64,000 nt of DNA from Marinobacter oulmenensis (GCF_014201735.1 NZ_JACHFE010000006.1:1-64000); one strand, 5' to 3'; shown: positions 34,395 through 43,395, counted from the stretch's first letter. Notes: generated by a model not told the origin, from the sequence alone. Made by a program: numbers and translations.

Positions 34395-34420
34395 GAAAAC
34401 CGGGCCAGATCTATTATTGC
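34395..34420 (+). repeat. Dispersed GGGACAGAT motif, copy d
   Basis: GGAAAACCGGGCCAGATCTA, then TTATTGCGG, in the gap between the NYN and tautomerase genes. Confidence 0.6.
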
Positions 34421-34422
34421 GG

Positions 34423-34854
34423 TTATTTGGGTAAGCTGCCCCGCTTTTCCGGAGACATCCCCTTTTCCCACTCAGCTTCCCCTCCCGGCGCTGGCAGAAA
34501 CCGCCCAAACTCGATCATCTGGGTGGCCGGAATGTCCTGCAGATAGATCCAGACATCTTCAGCTGTGATGTCCACGATGTGGGCGATTTCTTCAAGCATC
34601 TGGCTCATCAGGGCCTGTTTGATCTCGATGCTTCTGCCCTCCCGCACCAGGCCGTGCACATACACCTGAGGCGCGGTGTTCATTCTGCCACCCACAAAGT
34701 GGTCGCCCTCATTGGCTGCAGAAAACAGAGCCTGGGCGAAGAACCGGGGTGCGCCGGTTTGGGCGCTGTGCGCCGCTGTGATGGTCTCGGCAATCTGTGA
34801 TTTCTGCTGCGCCGACAGAGACAGATTCGCGACCGTGACGGTGTAAGTGGGCAT
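34423..34854 (-). CDS. Tautomerase-superfamily protein
   Basis: I choose ATG 34854, so the mature protein begins with Pro (PTYTVTVANLSLSAQQKSQI), the catalytic residue of 4-oxalocrotonate-type tautomerases; the upstream Met in the same frame would bury it. The 143-residue chain holds two beta-alpha-beta units, with THxHV-like strands PQVYVHGLVREGRSIEIK and DVWIYLQDIPATQMIEFGRF. The substrate is not evident. It is flanked by island genes but has ordinary GC-rich composition. Confidence 0.78.
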   Translation of the reverse strand: MPTYTVTVANLSLSAQQKSQIAETITAAHSAQTGAPRFFAQALFSAANEGDHFVGGRMNTAPQVYVHGLVREGRSIEIKQALMSQMLEEIAHIVDITAEDVWIYLQDIPATQMIEFGRFLPAPGGEAEWEKGMSPEKRGSLPK

Positions 34855-35000
34855 GGGAAACTCCCGCCATGGGTTGTACCTTTGCACTGGATCTCGCCAC
34901 TATGGGAATGAGGCGGGCTTGTTTCACTATAGCAACCCTTATCTGCCTGGCTATACGCTGGGCCGGGAAAGTCGACTGAGAGACTGAACGAGGCGTAAAC

Positions 35001-35456
35001 ATGCAAATCGGGGTAATCGCAGACACCCACAGCAAAATGCGTCCCGAAGCCCTGGAGGCTCTTGAGGGCTCGGATGTGATCCTGCATGCCGGTGACGTGG
35101 GGCGGGATGAGGTTCTGGAAGCACTGGAGGCCATCGCTCCCTTGGTTGCTATTCGTGGCAACATCGATACAGCAGGCCGTGCAGCGACGCTTCCCGAAAC
35201 TCAGGACCTGGAATTCCTCGGCCACACCTTCTACATGCTCCACGATGTCAAAACCCTCGACTTCGATCCGCAAGGCCATTACCGGGTGGTGATCGCCGGC
35301 CATTCCCACAAACCCCGCAATGAATGGATTGACGACGTGCTCTATTTCAATCCGGGCGGTGCCGGGCCCAGGCGTTTTACACTGCCTATCACAGTAGGGC
35401 GGTTGCAGGTGACTGAAGACGGTGTGGTGGGTGAGATTATCGAACTGCCGGTTTGA
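35001..35456 (+). CDS. YfcE/MJ0936-family metallophosphoesterase
   Basis: A 151-residue phosphodiesterase-like protein with all metal motifs: IGVIADTHSKM (D-x-H), VILHAGDVG (GD), AIRGNIDT (GN), YMLHDVK (H) and VIAGHSHKP (GHSH). It is shorter than typical YfcE (about 180) but has the complete fold ending LYFNPGGAGPRR. It probably hydrolyses a phosphodiester; the physiological substrate is unknown for the family. Confidence 0.88.
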   Translation: MQIGVIADTHSKMRPEALEALEGSDVILHAGDVGRDEVLEALEAIAPLVAIRGNIDTAGRAATLPETQDLEFLGHTFYMLHDVKTLDFDPQGHYRVVIAGHSHKPRNEWIDDVLYFNPGGAGPRRFTLPITVGRLQVTEDGVVGEIIELPV

Positions 35457-35487
35457 TCCTGAAGCAATAAGCTATCCTGAGACTTCT

Positions 35488-35513
35488 GGAAAACGGGATA
35501 GGCCTATTTTTCG
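35488..35513 (+). repeat. Dispersed GGGACAGAT motif, copy e
   Basis: GGAAAACGGGATAGGCCTAT, then TTTTCGC, between the phosphoesterase and the next gene; the most diverged copy. Confidence 0.55.
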
Positions 35514-35531
35514 CAAGCGTCAGGCATAACT

Positions 35532-36194
35532 ATGCACAGCAGCACCCTCCGAGGCACCGATTTCAACATCACCCGGGATGGCGAGGCCATTTCGCACGGG
35601 GATATATTTTCGTCGTTCCGGGATACAGATCGCCTTGGCATCCTTGTCCCTCATCGGTTTGATGGGATTGGTGCCATGACGCTCATCATGGCCTACGTCA
35701 CGGCGTTCTATGATCGTTATCGCGAGCGGGGGCCAGAGTTTTATGCCTACCCGGATTTCTTTACGTTCCAGCGAGAGGCCCCCTGTGCCGACTATGGCAT
35801 GTTCGATATCTGGCCAAACCACAAGAACGTCCAGGTTCCGGGTGACGCGCAGCAGACCGCCGAGGCTATTACCGGGCGGGGCGTGAACGTTTTACTGGTT
35901 CCCGACACTGGCGCACGGGAGGTTGAGATCTCAGCGGTTGAACGGGAAAGCCTCAGGCGCAATGTCCAGCACTGCTTTGCCTATTCCGGGACCGGTACGG
36001 CGTCGCCTTCCGATCTTGTCATCGAGTGCCGGAGTGAACTGCTCCGCAGTTATGCGTTGTCTGTTCTGGATTCCGTGCCTGCAGACGGTTCGGTGCTGGA
36101 ACAACGAAGGCAATGGGAAGCGCGCCTGGCCGGAGAGACGTTGCGCCAAACGTTTCGGAAATTGGATCTTGAGGATGCGTTACGGAGGATCTGA
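35532..36194 (+). CDS. Uncharacterised 220-residue protein
   Basis: A GC-rich frame of 220 codons with good codon texture. The sequence has no signal peptide or membrane helix. Segments such as RLGILVPHRFDGIGAMTLIM, FYAYPDFFTFQREAPCADYG and VNVLLVPDTGAREVEISAVE suggest an alpha/beta protein. I do not recognise the family. It stands alone, after a motif copy, and is followed by a relic region. Confidence 0.6.
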   Translation: MHSSTLRGTDFNITRDGEAISHGDIFSSFRDTDRLGILVPHRFDGIGAMTLIMAYVTAFYDRYRERGPEFYAYPDFFTFQREAPCADYGMFDIWPNHKNVQVPGDAQQTAEAITGRGVNVLLVPDTGAREVEISAVERESLRRNVQHCFAYSGTGTASPSDLVIECRSELLRSYALSVLDSVPADGSVLEQRRQWEARLAGETLRQTFRKLDLEDALRRI

Positions 36195-36195
36195 T

Positions 36196-36321
36196 TTGCA
36201 CAATGGCCGACGGTTTTTGGCAATGCTGCTGATCGGAAAAGACGGCGGCCTGAAAAGCCGCGAGCCCAGCCTCGACCTCAACGACCCTGCAACTGCCCTT
36301 GGCGGGTATCAATCGAAATAG
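36196..36321 (+). pseudogene. Relic of a DUF4174-like C-terminus
   Basis: Immediately after the previous stop a frame reads FLAMLLIGKDGGLKSREPSL and ends at TAG 36319-36321. GKDGG-x-K is typical near the C-terminus of DUF4174 proteins. No start is present, so this is a stump of a lost gene. Low confidence. Confidence 0.35.
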
Positions 36322-36342
36322 TCGCGAACAGTTTCGCCTGAG

Positions 36343-36436
36343 CTGCATGGAACCCCGTTCTGCCCTGGAATAGGGCGCTTTTGGTTCTGCAGGGGATGTT
36401 GTGGCATGTCATCGGTGAACACTACAAAAAGGGGGG
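36343..36436 (+). repeat. Duplicated 5' end and leader of the MFS transporter gene
   Basis: Bases 36353-36436 match 41238-41321 with one mismatch, covering the leader (CCCCGTTCTGCCCT, GAATAGGGCGCTTTTGG) and the first codons of the MFS gene (MSSVNTTKRG). After five or more G the similarity stops, so only a promoter-plus-start fragment remains. The rest of the 36195-36641 gap holds nothing else I recognise. Confidence 0.85.
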
Positions 36437-36641
36437 GATTGCACCATCTATTCAAACTGCCGGGCACACGAATGAAAACAAGCTGTCATCTTAGGTCGCT
36501 AAGCTTCGGACCTCTTCCGATTGGCGCTTGAGCTGACTTCAGACATACAGGATGTTTCCTTGCCAGAGTCAGAGTGAGGCGGCTGCGGTCGGGCATAGTC
36601 GGTAATGCCGATTATCACCACTGACGACAAGGAAACATGAT

Positions 36642-38066
36642 ATGGATAAACACACGCGAATCCTGGCTTCCCTGCTGGCATCATCTGTCTTGTTGGCGGG
36701 TTGCAGTGGCGATGATGACGCCAACAGCACCGCATCGATGTTGGACAGCTTTCCAGCCGACGGCGTGTTTCTGCCCTATAGCGTACTGAGGGATGACCTG
36801 CAGGATGGCAAGACTCAACAGACTGTTGAGATCCGCAACGGTGGCTTTGGCTCCGCAATGACCGCCCACCCGTCAGAGCCCACCCGCTTCTACGCCTTGA
36901 CCGACCGTGGCCCCAATGCCTCATTCACCGGGGATTACGGTAAGGGAAAGAAATTTCCCACACCGGACTACACACCCCGGATCGGTCTGTTTGAAGTGCA
37001 GCCAGAAGGAGTGATCACGCAGGTTGGCAACATCCTGTTGAAGAGGCCGGATGGTACCGAGATCACCGGCTTGCCCAACAGTTCAGCGCTCGGTGGTACC
37101 GGCGAGACCCCCTATCATGCTGACGGCAAACCGATACTGGTGGATGATAGCCTGCCTTACGACGAAGCCACCAACCCGTTCCGGCTGGATGACTTCGGGC
37201 TGGACGGGGAAGGACTGGTGGCGCTGTCGGATGGCAGTTTCTGGATCAGCGACGAGTATGGTCCCCACATCGTTCATTTTGACAGTAATGGCCGTGAGAT
37301 CGGGCGTATTAATGCCTTTGGCAATGATGACCGGGTCAGCCTGAACCTGCCGGCGGAATTCGCCAATCGCAGGGCGAACCGCGGCATGGAAGGTCTGGCG
37401 ATTACTCCAGATGAGAGCACTCTGGTGGGCATCATGCAGTCCACCATGTACAACCCCGATAAGGGGGTTAAGGATCTGGACCTTACCCGTATCGTTACCG
37501 TCAACCTGGAATCCGGCGACATCGGCCAGTATCTCTATCGTCAGGAGAAATCCCAGAATTCGAACTCCGAGATTCTGGCCCTCAATGCCAACGAATTTCT
37601 GGTGTTGGAGCGGGATGGAAGCTTCCTCTACGGCGGTCCCAATGGTGAGGTGGCCGCAGCGCCAGCGGCCCAGAAACGGGTTTACCGAATCGATTTGTCC
37701 TCCGGAACCAATCTGGAAACCGTGCCGCTCACCGTTGAGCTGGCTCAGGATGACAACCTGGGGCTGACTATCTCCGGCAAGACACTGGAAGAAGTGGCTC
37801 TGGAGCAGGGTTGGGGCGCATTGGCCGAGGCGGGTATCGTGCCGGTGAGCAAGTCCCAGGTGGTGGATATGGTCGCGGAGGTCAACTATCCCCACGACAA
37901 GATGGAAGGCCTGTGGCTGATCGACAACCAGCACCTGGGTGTGCTTAATGACGACGATTTTGCCACCTGGTCCACGGGCGGTGAGCTGGAGCAGAAGATG
38001 CTGGACTCGAATACCGTGGATGGTAATCGCCTGTATATTATCGAGGCAGACCTGTTGGCGGAATGA
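36642..38066 (+). CDS. Phytase-like/esterase-like beta-propeller lipoprotein
   Basis: A 474-residue protein with a lipoprotein signal (SSVLLAGCSGDDD, lipidated Cys at about 21). The rest fits the esterase-like activity of phytase family (PF13449): FYALTDRGPNASFTG, LDGEGLVALSDGSFWISDEY, GPHIVHFDSNGREIGR, NRGMEGLAITPDESTLVGIM and HDKMEGLWLIDNQHLGVLND. It is probably held on the outer or inner membrane facing the periplasm and may release phosphate from organic phosphates; activity in this family is mostly untested. Confidence 0.82.
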   Translation: MDKHTRILASLLASSVLLAGCSGDDDANSTASMLDSFPADGVFLPYSVLRDDLQDGKTQQTVEIRNGGFGSAMTAHPSEPTRFYALTDRGPNASFTGDYGKGKKFPTPDYTPRIGLFEVQPEGVITQVGNILLKRPDGTEITGLPNSSALGGTGETPYHADGKPILVDDSLPYDEATNPFRLDDFGLDGEGLVALSDGSFWISDEYGPHIVHFDSNGREIGRINAFGNDDRVSLNLPAEFANRRANRGMEGLAITPDESTLVGIMQSTMYNPDKGVKDLDLTRIVTVNLESGDIGQYLYRQEKSQNSNSEILALNANEFLVLERDGSFLYGGPNGEVAAAPAAQKRVYRIDLSSGTNLETVPLTVELAQDDNLGLTISGKTLEEVALEQGWGALAEAGIVPVSKSQVVDMVAEVNYPHDKMEGLWLIDNQHLGVLNDDDFATWSTGGELEQKMLDSNTVDGNRLYIIEADLLAE

Positions 38067-38191
38067 AGCCGGCCGGATACCCCTGAACATGCTGACCCCC
38101 CGGCCTGGCGATCATTTGGGTTAGACTGGGAGGAAAGACTTCGCCCAATTGGGGGAGGTCCGATGTTGCATTACCTCAATGGGGGTTCCAA

Positions 38192-39715
38192 GTGGCAGGT
38201 GTTGATTTTAAAGATCGGTTTTCAATTGAGCGCGAATACAACCGGGGCGCAGATGGCTCAGGCCCGGATCAGTTCAAGTTTCCTGTTTGCGACTTGGCCA
38301 GGCTGGAGAGTCAATTGGAAAGCGATCGTGGCAGGATTATCAATTCTGCTGCGGTTCGGCGCCTGCAACAGAAAACCCAGGTATTTCCGCTGGAACGTAA
38401 TGCGGCGGTTCGAAGCCGCCTGACGCATTCCCTTGAAGTACAACAAACCGGCCGCTTCATTGCGCGAAAGATCTACGAGAGGCTGGGGCAGAAGGCTGAG
38501 AATCTTGGTCTCAAGGGCCTGGACAGGGCTTTTGAAACGGTTGTCGAGATGTCTTGCTTGATGCACGACATTGGTAACCCGCCCTTTGGTCATTTCGGCG
38601 AAGCCGCTATTTCCCGCTGGTTCAGTTCCAACTTGGGCAAGCTTGCACCGTTTGAAAAGATTGATGAAGCAGAAGCCTTCAAACAGGAACTCGGTTCGGA
38701 GTTGTGTTCCTTTGAGGGTAACGCCCAGGCGATTCGTCTGATAAGCAGGCTTCAAAAGCTCAACTTGACGTTTGTTCAGGCCGCGTCTGTTTTCAAATAC
38801 ACGCGCAGAGCAACAGAGGCCAAGCCGACAAGCGATGAGCCACTGGCGTACCTTAAAAAGAAACCCGGGTACTATTTTTCCGAGTCTGCATTCATCGAGC
38901 GCATGCAACATGCGCTGGGGATGGATGAAGGGTGTCGACACCCGCTAGCCTATGTCATGGAGGCTGCGGACGATATTTCCTACTGTCTCGCGGACCTGGA
39001 GGATGCGGTTGATAAGGGCATCATTGGCTATGGGGCCCTGGCAGAAAAGCTAAAGTCTGCATTTACTCAGCTTCGTCCATCGGACCATCAGAACGGCCAT
39101 TTCTTCAATTTTGGAAAGAAGAAGTCGTTCGACCAACTGGTGGATGAGGTACTTGAAAAGGCTGAACGAGAAGACATCAATCCGGAGCATGAGTTTTTTG
39201 TCTGGTTGCGGGTAAAACTGATTCATCCCCTTGTTAATCATGCAGCGCAAGCGTTCATTGATAACATAGAGGAGGTGTTTCACGGTCGCCTGAACCGCGC
39301 CCTTCTGGAAGATAGCTCACCCTGCCACAGTGTCATCAAGGCTTTTAAGTCGGTTGCGTTTGAAGAGGTTTTTTCTTACCCCGAGGTTCAAACCCTGGAG
39401 TTGCAGGGCTATCAGGTTATAACGGGGTTACTTGAGCTCTATCGGCCGTTGTTGGAGCTGGATACAAGTCAGTTTGACGCACTGATTGAGGGAAAAAACG
39501 GGGATTTTCTGGTGGAAAGCCGATTGCTAAAGCGATTGCCTGCGAAACACGTGAAGGCTTACGGCACGATGAGACGTGAAGCTCCTGCGGATATCTCTGA
39601 GCCATTATGGGAGTTTTATTGCCGATGCCGTCTGATTCAAGACATGGTGAGTGGTATGACAGACCAGTTTGCTCTCGATGAGTTTCGGACACTGTCAGTT
39701 ATGGAGGCGAAGTAG
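38192..39715 (+). CDS. dgt: Deoxyguanosinetriphosphate triphosphohydrolase (dGTPase)
   Basis: A 507-residue HD-domain enzyme starting at GTG 38192. It begins DFKDRFSIEREYNRG and has the HD residues: RSRLTHSLEVQQTGRFIAR (H), CLMHDIGNPPFGHFGEAAI (HD), and YVMEAADDISYCLADLEDAV (D). Length and the long C-terminal part match E. coli Dgt, a hexamer that converts dGTP to deoxyguanosine and triphosphate. Such enzymes can limit phage by draining dGTP. A diverged copy of the last about 220 bases lies at 46741-46961. Confidence 0.92.
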   Translation: MAGVDFKDRFSIEREYNRGADGSGPDQFKFPVCDLARLESQLESDRGRIINSAAVRRLQQKTQVFPLERNAAVRSRLTHSLEVQQTGRFIARKIYERLGQKAENLGLKGLDRAFETVVEMSCLMHDIGNPPFGHFGEAAISRWFSSNLGKLAPFEKIDEAEAFKQELGSELCSFEGNAQAIRLISRLQKLNLTFVQAASVFKYTRRATEAKPTSDEPLAYLKKKPGYYFSESAFIERMQHALGMDEGCRHPLAYVMEAADDISYCLADLEDAVDKGIIGYGALAEKLKSAFTQLRPSDHQNGHFFNFGKKKSFDQLVDEVLEKAEREDINPEHEFFVWLRVKLIHPLVNHAAQAFIDNIEEVFHGRLNRALLEDSSPCHSVIKAFKSVAFEEVFSYPEVQTLELQGYQVITGLLELYRPLLELDTSQFDALIEGKNGDFLVESRLLKRLPAKHVKAYGTMRREAPADISEPLWEFYCRCRLIQDMVSGMTDQFALDEFRTLSVMEAK

Positions 39716-40057
39716 GTTTCTGCAGGCGGTGCCTGTTTCAAAAAGACGGAGATTACATACTGACCTGAGCAATGGAGTCTCTCGTATGCTGCGTCCTCTT
39801 GGTTTTTGGTTGTTTTTGGTTCGCATTTAGAACATCCCAGGTCCAAGAGGATTTTGGTTTTTTAAAAAATATTATTATAAAACAGTTTGTTATTGTCTTC
39901 TGGTGGCATTGGTTAATGTGATTTTATGCGTTTTTCTGTCGTAGTCCATGATAGTTCACAAAGGGGGGCGCGCGCGCTACTATGAAAATGTATTGGTAAC
40001 GTGATGGCGTTTCAGTACTCAGTATATAAAGGGAAGAATCAGACAAGGAGGTACCTA
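39716..40057. other. AT-rich spacer, no gene seen
   Basis: A 340-base gap after dgt. It contains AT-rich runs (TTTTTTAAAAAATATTATTA around 39860-39880) and a G/C-alternating block GGGGGGCGCGCGCGC near 39963. AAGGAGGT just before 40058 is the ribosome site of the next gene. No RNA structure is convincing. Confidence 0.6.
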
Positions 40058-40780
40058 ATGAAAGACTTCAAGCTAGGGAGTTGTCTTGCGTTTATAGTGG
40101 CCACATCACTTGCATCTGCCGGCGTCGTTGCCTCCGACAAGGAAACGGAGCGTCAAGTGTTGGTAGAAGATCGGTATGGTGGTCAGCATCAGGTCACTCA
40201 AAAAGTGTATGAGCATGGTGATGGCTTTTACACCTTTGTCAGAAATGCCCGCCCTGAAAAGTTGCGGAACATCCATCAGGATATCTGTCAGTCAGTGGGT
40301 GGTGTCGATGTTTTCGATAAAGGCACAACGATGGTGTCCCAAGGCGTTCTTGATGTCGCGATCTGCAAAATTACTGATCGCAAGGCCATTGACCGGATCA
40401 CCACAGCTAATCCAGGAAAGCAGTTTTCTGCCGGGGAACCGGCTGACCAAAAAACGGAAATGATCACTGCAAACAGCGGCCTTTATTGGCCTCCTGCTCT
40501 GAACTTGATTCCTCCCAACAGAGATGTGCCGGTCAATATAAATTATCGACTCAATGGGTATGTCGAATATTACACAAAAGACGGCGGGTTCTATCACAAC
40601 TCGATGCAAGCGGATAAATGCGGGATCTCTAGGTCTGGAACGATTGGCAGCGACGCTCGAGGCATGCTTTATATCAACGTGTTATGTGTCTCCCACAACG
40701 CAGGGACATGGCCTGTCTATCTGTCATCCACTATTCCCGGGCTCTCCGCAACGGCTGTCGGTGAAATAAGAGCCCAATAG
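40058..40780 (+). CDS. Exported protein of unknown function
   Basis: I choose ATG 40058, preceded by AAGGAGGTACCTA, giving 240 residues with a signal peptide ending near VVAS-DKE. The mature protein has Cys residues in HQDICQSVGGVDVF, DVAICKI, QADKCGISRSG and YINVLCVSHNAG, suggesting disulphides in the periplasm. I do not recognise the family. It lies with another exported protein between dgt and the MFS gene. Confidence 0.65.
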   Translation: MKDFKLGSCLAFIVATSLASAGVVASDKETERQVLVEDRYGGQHQVTQKVYEHGDGFYTFVRNARPEKLRNIHQDICQSVGGVDVFDKGTTMVSQGVLDVAICKITDRKAIDRITTANPGKQFSAGEPADQKTEMITANSGLYWPPALNLIPPNRDVPVNINYRLNGYVEYYTKDGGFYHNSMQADKCGISRSGTIGSDARGMLYINVLCVSHNAGTWPVYLSSTIPGLSATAVGEIRAQ

Positions 40781-40842
40781 TCGCTTTCCAATGAAAAGGA
40801 AGAGGGCAGGTAACTGCCCCTTCATCGACCGCAGGAGAAGTT

Positions 40843-41181
40843 ATGCCAGCCTTAGTGTTTTGCTCCAGAGCACTCCTGTTTCTATTTCTCGGGCTTTCAA
40901 ATTTGTCCATGGCGTCAGGTTCCGCTCAAAAGGACGTCACCATTGAGGATTCTAGCGGGCGATCTATATTGCTCACGATATCGTTTCGAGAGAACGGTGA
41001 TGACACTCGTACGATTGTAGCGGTGGAGCCGGAACAGGAGGCGAGGGACTTTTTTGACCGCGCCTGTGAAGCTGAATACGGGCCGCAATTCCAGTGGGCT
41101 GACGTTAAAAATCACCAGGTGACTCTTTCGAGATCCGCAGGGTTCACGTATAGCTGCGTGAAAGAACAGGACCGCAAATAA
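40843..41181 (+). CDS. Small exported protein of unknown function
   Basis: A 112-residue protein with GGAGAAGTT before ATG 40843 and a signal peptide (cleavage near SMASG). The mature part has two Cys (RACEAEYG and YSCVKEQ) and shares with the previous protein the layout 'signal peptide, QxxVxxED-x-GR, two-Cys core', for example KDVTIEDSSGRSILLTISF against RQVLVEDRYGGQHQVTQKV. The two may be distant relatives encoded as a pair. Function unknown. Confidence 0.6.
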   Translation: MPALVFCSRALLFLFLGLSNLSMASGSAQKDVTIEDSSGRSILLTISFRENGDDTRTIVAVEPEQEARDFFDRACEAEYGPQFQWADVKNHQVTLSRSAGFTYSCVKEQDRK

Positions 41182-41291
41182 ATGCCAGAAACGAAAGAGT
41201 GAGTTCATGGTGTAAGTAACCACTCATGCTGCACGACACCCCGTTCTGCCCTAGAATAGGGCGCTTTTGGTTCTGCAGGGGATGTTGTGGC

Positions 41292-42494
41292 ATGTCATCG
41301 GTGAACACTACAAAAAGGGGGCTTCAGGCGGAGGCGGTGCTGGCGCTGGTTGGGCTGTTGCTGGTGGCGATCAACCTGAGGCCGGCGCTGACCAGTGTTT
41401 CCCCTGTGCTTAAAAACATCGCTGCCGGGCTCTCGCTGTCGCCTGCCGCTCAGGGGGTGCTGACCACCCTGCCGGTTGTTTGCCTTGGGCTGGCCGCGCC
41501 ATTGGCGCCCAAAATGTCGCGCCGCATTGGCCCCGAGCGCACCGTTTTTGCTTTCCTCATTCTGCTGGCCATCACATTGCTGGCTCGCCCCCTGACGGGC
41601 ATGGTGGGTCTCTTCGTGTTCACGGCGCTGGCCGGGGCGTGCATCGGCATTATGAATGTCCTGCTGCCGGGGATCGTCAAGCGTGACTTCCCGACACGGG
41701 TCGGCCTCATTACCGGTCTTTATACCGTGGCCCTCAATCTGGGCGCTTCGCTGGCGGCGGGTGCCACCGAGCCGCTGCGTCAGGCCTTTGGTGATCAATG
41801 GCAGCCATCCTTGGTCTTCTGGCTGGTGCCGGCTGTCATCGCTGCGCTGGTCTGGATTCCCCAGCTTCGGGTCGCGCACACGGCTCGCGTGCGCCCGCGG
41901 GAGGGTCATTCCCTTTACCGTAATGCGCTGGCCTGGCAGGTCACCTTGTTCATGGGGCTGCAGTCGTCGTTGGCCTATACAGTTTTTGGCTGGCTGCCAA
42001 CCATTCTGCAGGACCGGGGCGTCGCGCCGGTTACGGCAGGGCTGGCGCTGTCGGTCTCGATTCTGTTTCAGGTCGTTACCGCTATCACTACGCCGCTGCT
42101 CGGCGGGCGCATGAAGGATCAACGCGCGGTGCTGGTCGGTGTGGTGCTGCTCACCCTGTTGGGTCTGGCGGGCTGTCTGTATGCGCCGACACAGAGTTTG
42201 TGGCTGTGGATCGTCATTCTGGGGTTGGGCCAGGGCGGCTCCTTCAGCATGGCGCTGACACTTCTGGCCCTTCGCGCACCGGATGGCGATACCGCTGCCG
42301 AGCTGTCGGGCATGGCGCAGGGGGTCGGTTACGTACTGGCCGCCTTTGGCCCGCTGCTGGTTGGGCTTTTGCACGACTGGGCCGGCGGATGGGATGTGGT
42401 GGGCATTCTGCTGGGGCTGATCGGGCTAGGCGCAATGATTGTGGCACTGGGCGCCGGGCGGAATCTTCTGGTCAGGCCGCATGAGGCGACCTGA
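41292..42494 (+). CDS. CynX/NimT-family MFS transporter
   Basis: A 400-residue, 12-helix major facilitator. Family features are NLRPALTSVSPVLKNIAAGL, GVLTTLPVVCLGLAAPLAPK, GIMNVLLPGIVKRDFP, GLYTVALNLGASLAAGATEP, QDRGVAPVTAGLALSVS and the C-terminal ELSGMAQGVGYVLAAFGPLL. CynX/NimT proteins export cyanate, nitroimidazoles or related small compounds; the substrate here is unknown. Start ATG 41292 (MSSVNTTKRG). Its 5' and 3' ends have separate partial copies at 36353 and 46962. Confidence 0.9.
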   Translation: MSSVNTTKRGLQAEAVLALVGLLLVAINLRPALTSVSPVLKNIAAGLSLSPAAQGVLTTLPVVCLGLAAPLAPKMSRRIGPERTVFAFLILLAITLLARPLTGMVGLFVFTALAGACIGIMNVLLPGIVKRDFPTRVGLITGLYTVALNLGASLAAGATEPLRQAFGDQWQPSLVFWLVPAVIAALVWIPQLRVAHTARVRPREGHSLYRNALAWQVTLFMGLQSSLAYTVFGWLPTILQDRGVAPVTAGLALSVSILFQVVTAITTPLLGGRMKDQRAVLVGVVLLTLLGLAGCLYAPTQSLWLWIVILGLGQGGSFSMALTLLALRAPDGDTAAELSGMAQGVGYVLAAFGPLLVGLLHDWAGGWDVVGILLGLIGLGAMIVALGAGRNLLVRPHEAT

Positions 42495-43113
42495 CAGGCT
42501 AAATTGCTATACTCCAGCAGTATTCCAAATCTGCTCATCTGTCTGTTGCTTCAAGGGGCGAAATGGGTCGCGCCCGGCGCCTGAGGCAGGGATGAACCCT
42601 TCGTGGTTCTAATACCATTTCCGGAACCGACATCGCTTTCGCCACTGCAGTTTCAGAAGCAGTGGCAGCTAATCGAGGCGCGACGGTTGATTCTGTCCCG
42701 ATGGCCGTCGGCGGAATTTGCTTTTACAGCCTCTATGCGCCGGAGACAATAAAAAACCTGCCGCAATGGCTGGCTTTCTATTCGTTTGCCTAAGGCCTGG
42801 TGTCGCCCGGTGCGGTGGTCATCAACGCAATTCTGTGTTCTCCAAACTCTTTCTCCATATATCGGGAGAAGGCTTCCTCAGCGCCTTTTGCCGCTGACTA
42901 CCATTTTTCTAAGTTCCTCTACTTCGCGAACAATCCTATCGGCGTTCTCAGGACCGCTGTGGTATGTCAGAACCATTATGGGAGCGGAGAGGACCTCGCC
43001 GATGGTGGCGATTGACGAAAATTTTCGATCACCAGTCAGGCAGGCAGGATGCTGCAGAATAGACTAGTGTGTAGTCATAGGTAACGGATAAAGCACAATG
43101 TTAAGGATGATGT
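42495..43113. other. Relic region with fragmentary reading frames
   Basis: About 620 bases without an intact gene. On the plus strand 42605-42793 reads SGTDIAFATAVSEAVAANRG and GGICFYSLYAPETIKNLPQW to a TAA, protein-like but without a start. On the minus strand about 43030-42880 reads RKFSSIATIGEVLSAPIMVL, HSGPENADRIVREVEELRKM and ends KRR-stop, like the C-terminus of a lost gene. I cannot name either. They are probably remains of genes overwritten by insertion of the next cluster. Confidence 0.45.
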
Positions 43114-43120
43114 ATGGACT
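43040..43120 (+). repeat. Diverged copy of the region upstream of the NERD gene
   Basis: AGACTAGTGTGTAGTCATAG, GTAACGGATAAAG, TGTTAAGGATGATGTATGGA, CTCCTCC matches 25995-26060 (AGGCTAGTGTGTAGCTATAA, GTAACGGATACAC, TGTTAAGGATGACGGATGGA, CTTCTCC). It covers the presumed promoter, ribosome site and first codons of the NERD gene and now precedes an unrelated ORF. Confidence 0.8.
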
Positions 43121-43395
43121 CCTCCTCGGTACTACTGCCCTTCAATTTCCTCAAGTATCTGGGCTGCTGCGGCGCTCGCATTATGGCGGCGACCGATGGT
43201 GTTAAGACCGGAGGAAGCTACGACATTTTAATTGTAAGGCAGCTAAATGACCACGGTGAGCATTTAGCAATTCTTGATACAAGTTTTTTAAACATCAAAT
43301 CGAGATTTGTAAGTCGAGGTTCCGAATTTTTTTCGAATGACAATATTTTAGTCGATCAAGGTGGAAAAAGGCTGATCAAAATATTGGCGGAATAA
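43114..43395 (+). CDS. Small ORF joined to a duplicated NERD-gene start
   Basis: A 93-residue frame whose start and ribosome site come from the duplicated NERD leader (MDSSSVLLPF resembles MDFSPLFQP). From about residue 25 it turns AT-rich and reads ATDGVKTGGSYDILIVRQLN and FLNIKSRFVSRGSEFFSNDN, which could be a real small protein or the end of another gene. No family is recognised. Confidence 0.4.
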   Translation: MDSSSVLLPFNFLKYLGCCGARIMAATDGVKTGGSYDILIVRQLNDHGEHLAILDTSFLNIKSRFVSRGSEFFSNDNILVDQGGKRLIKILAE

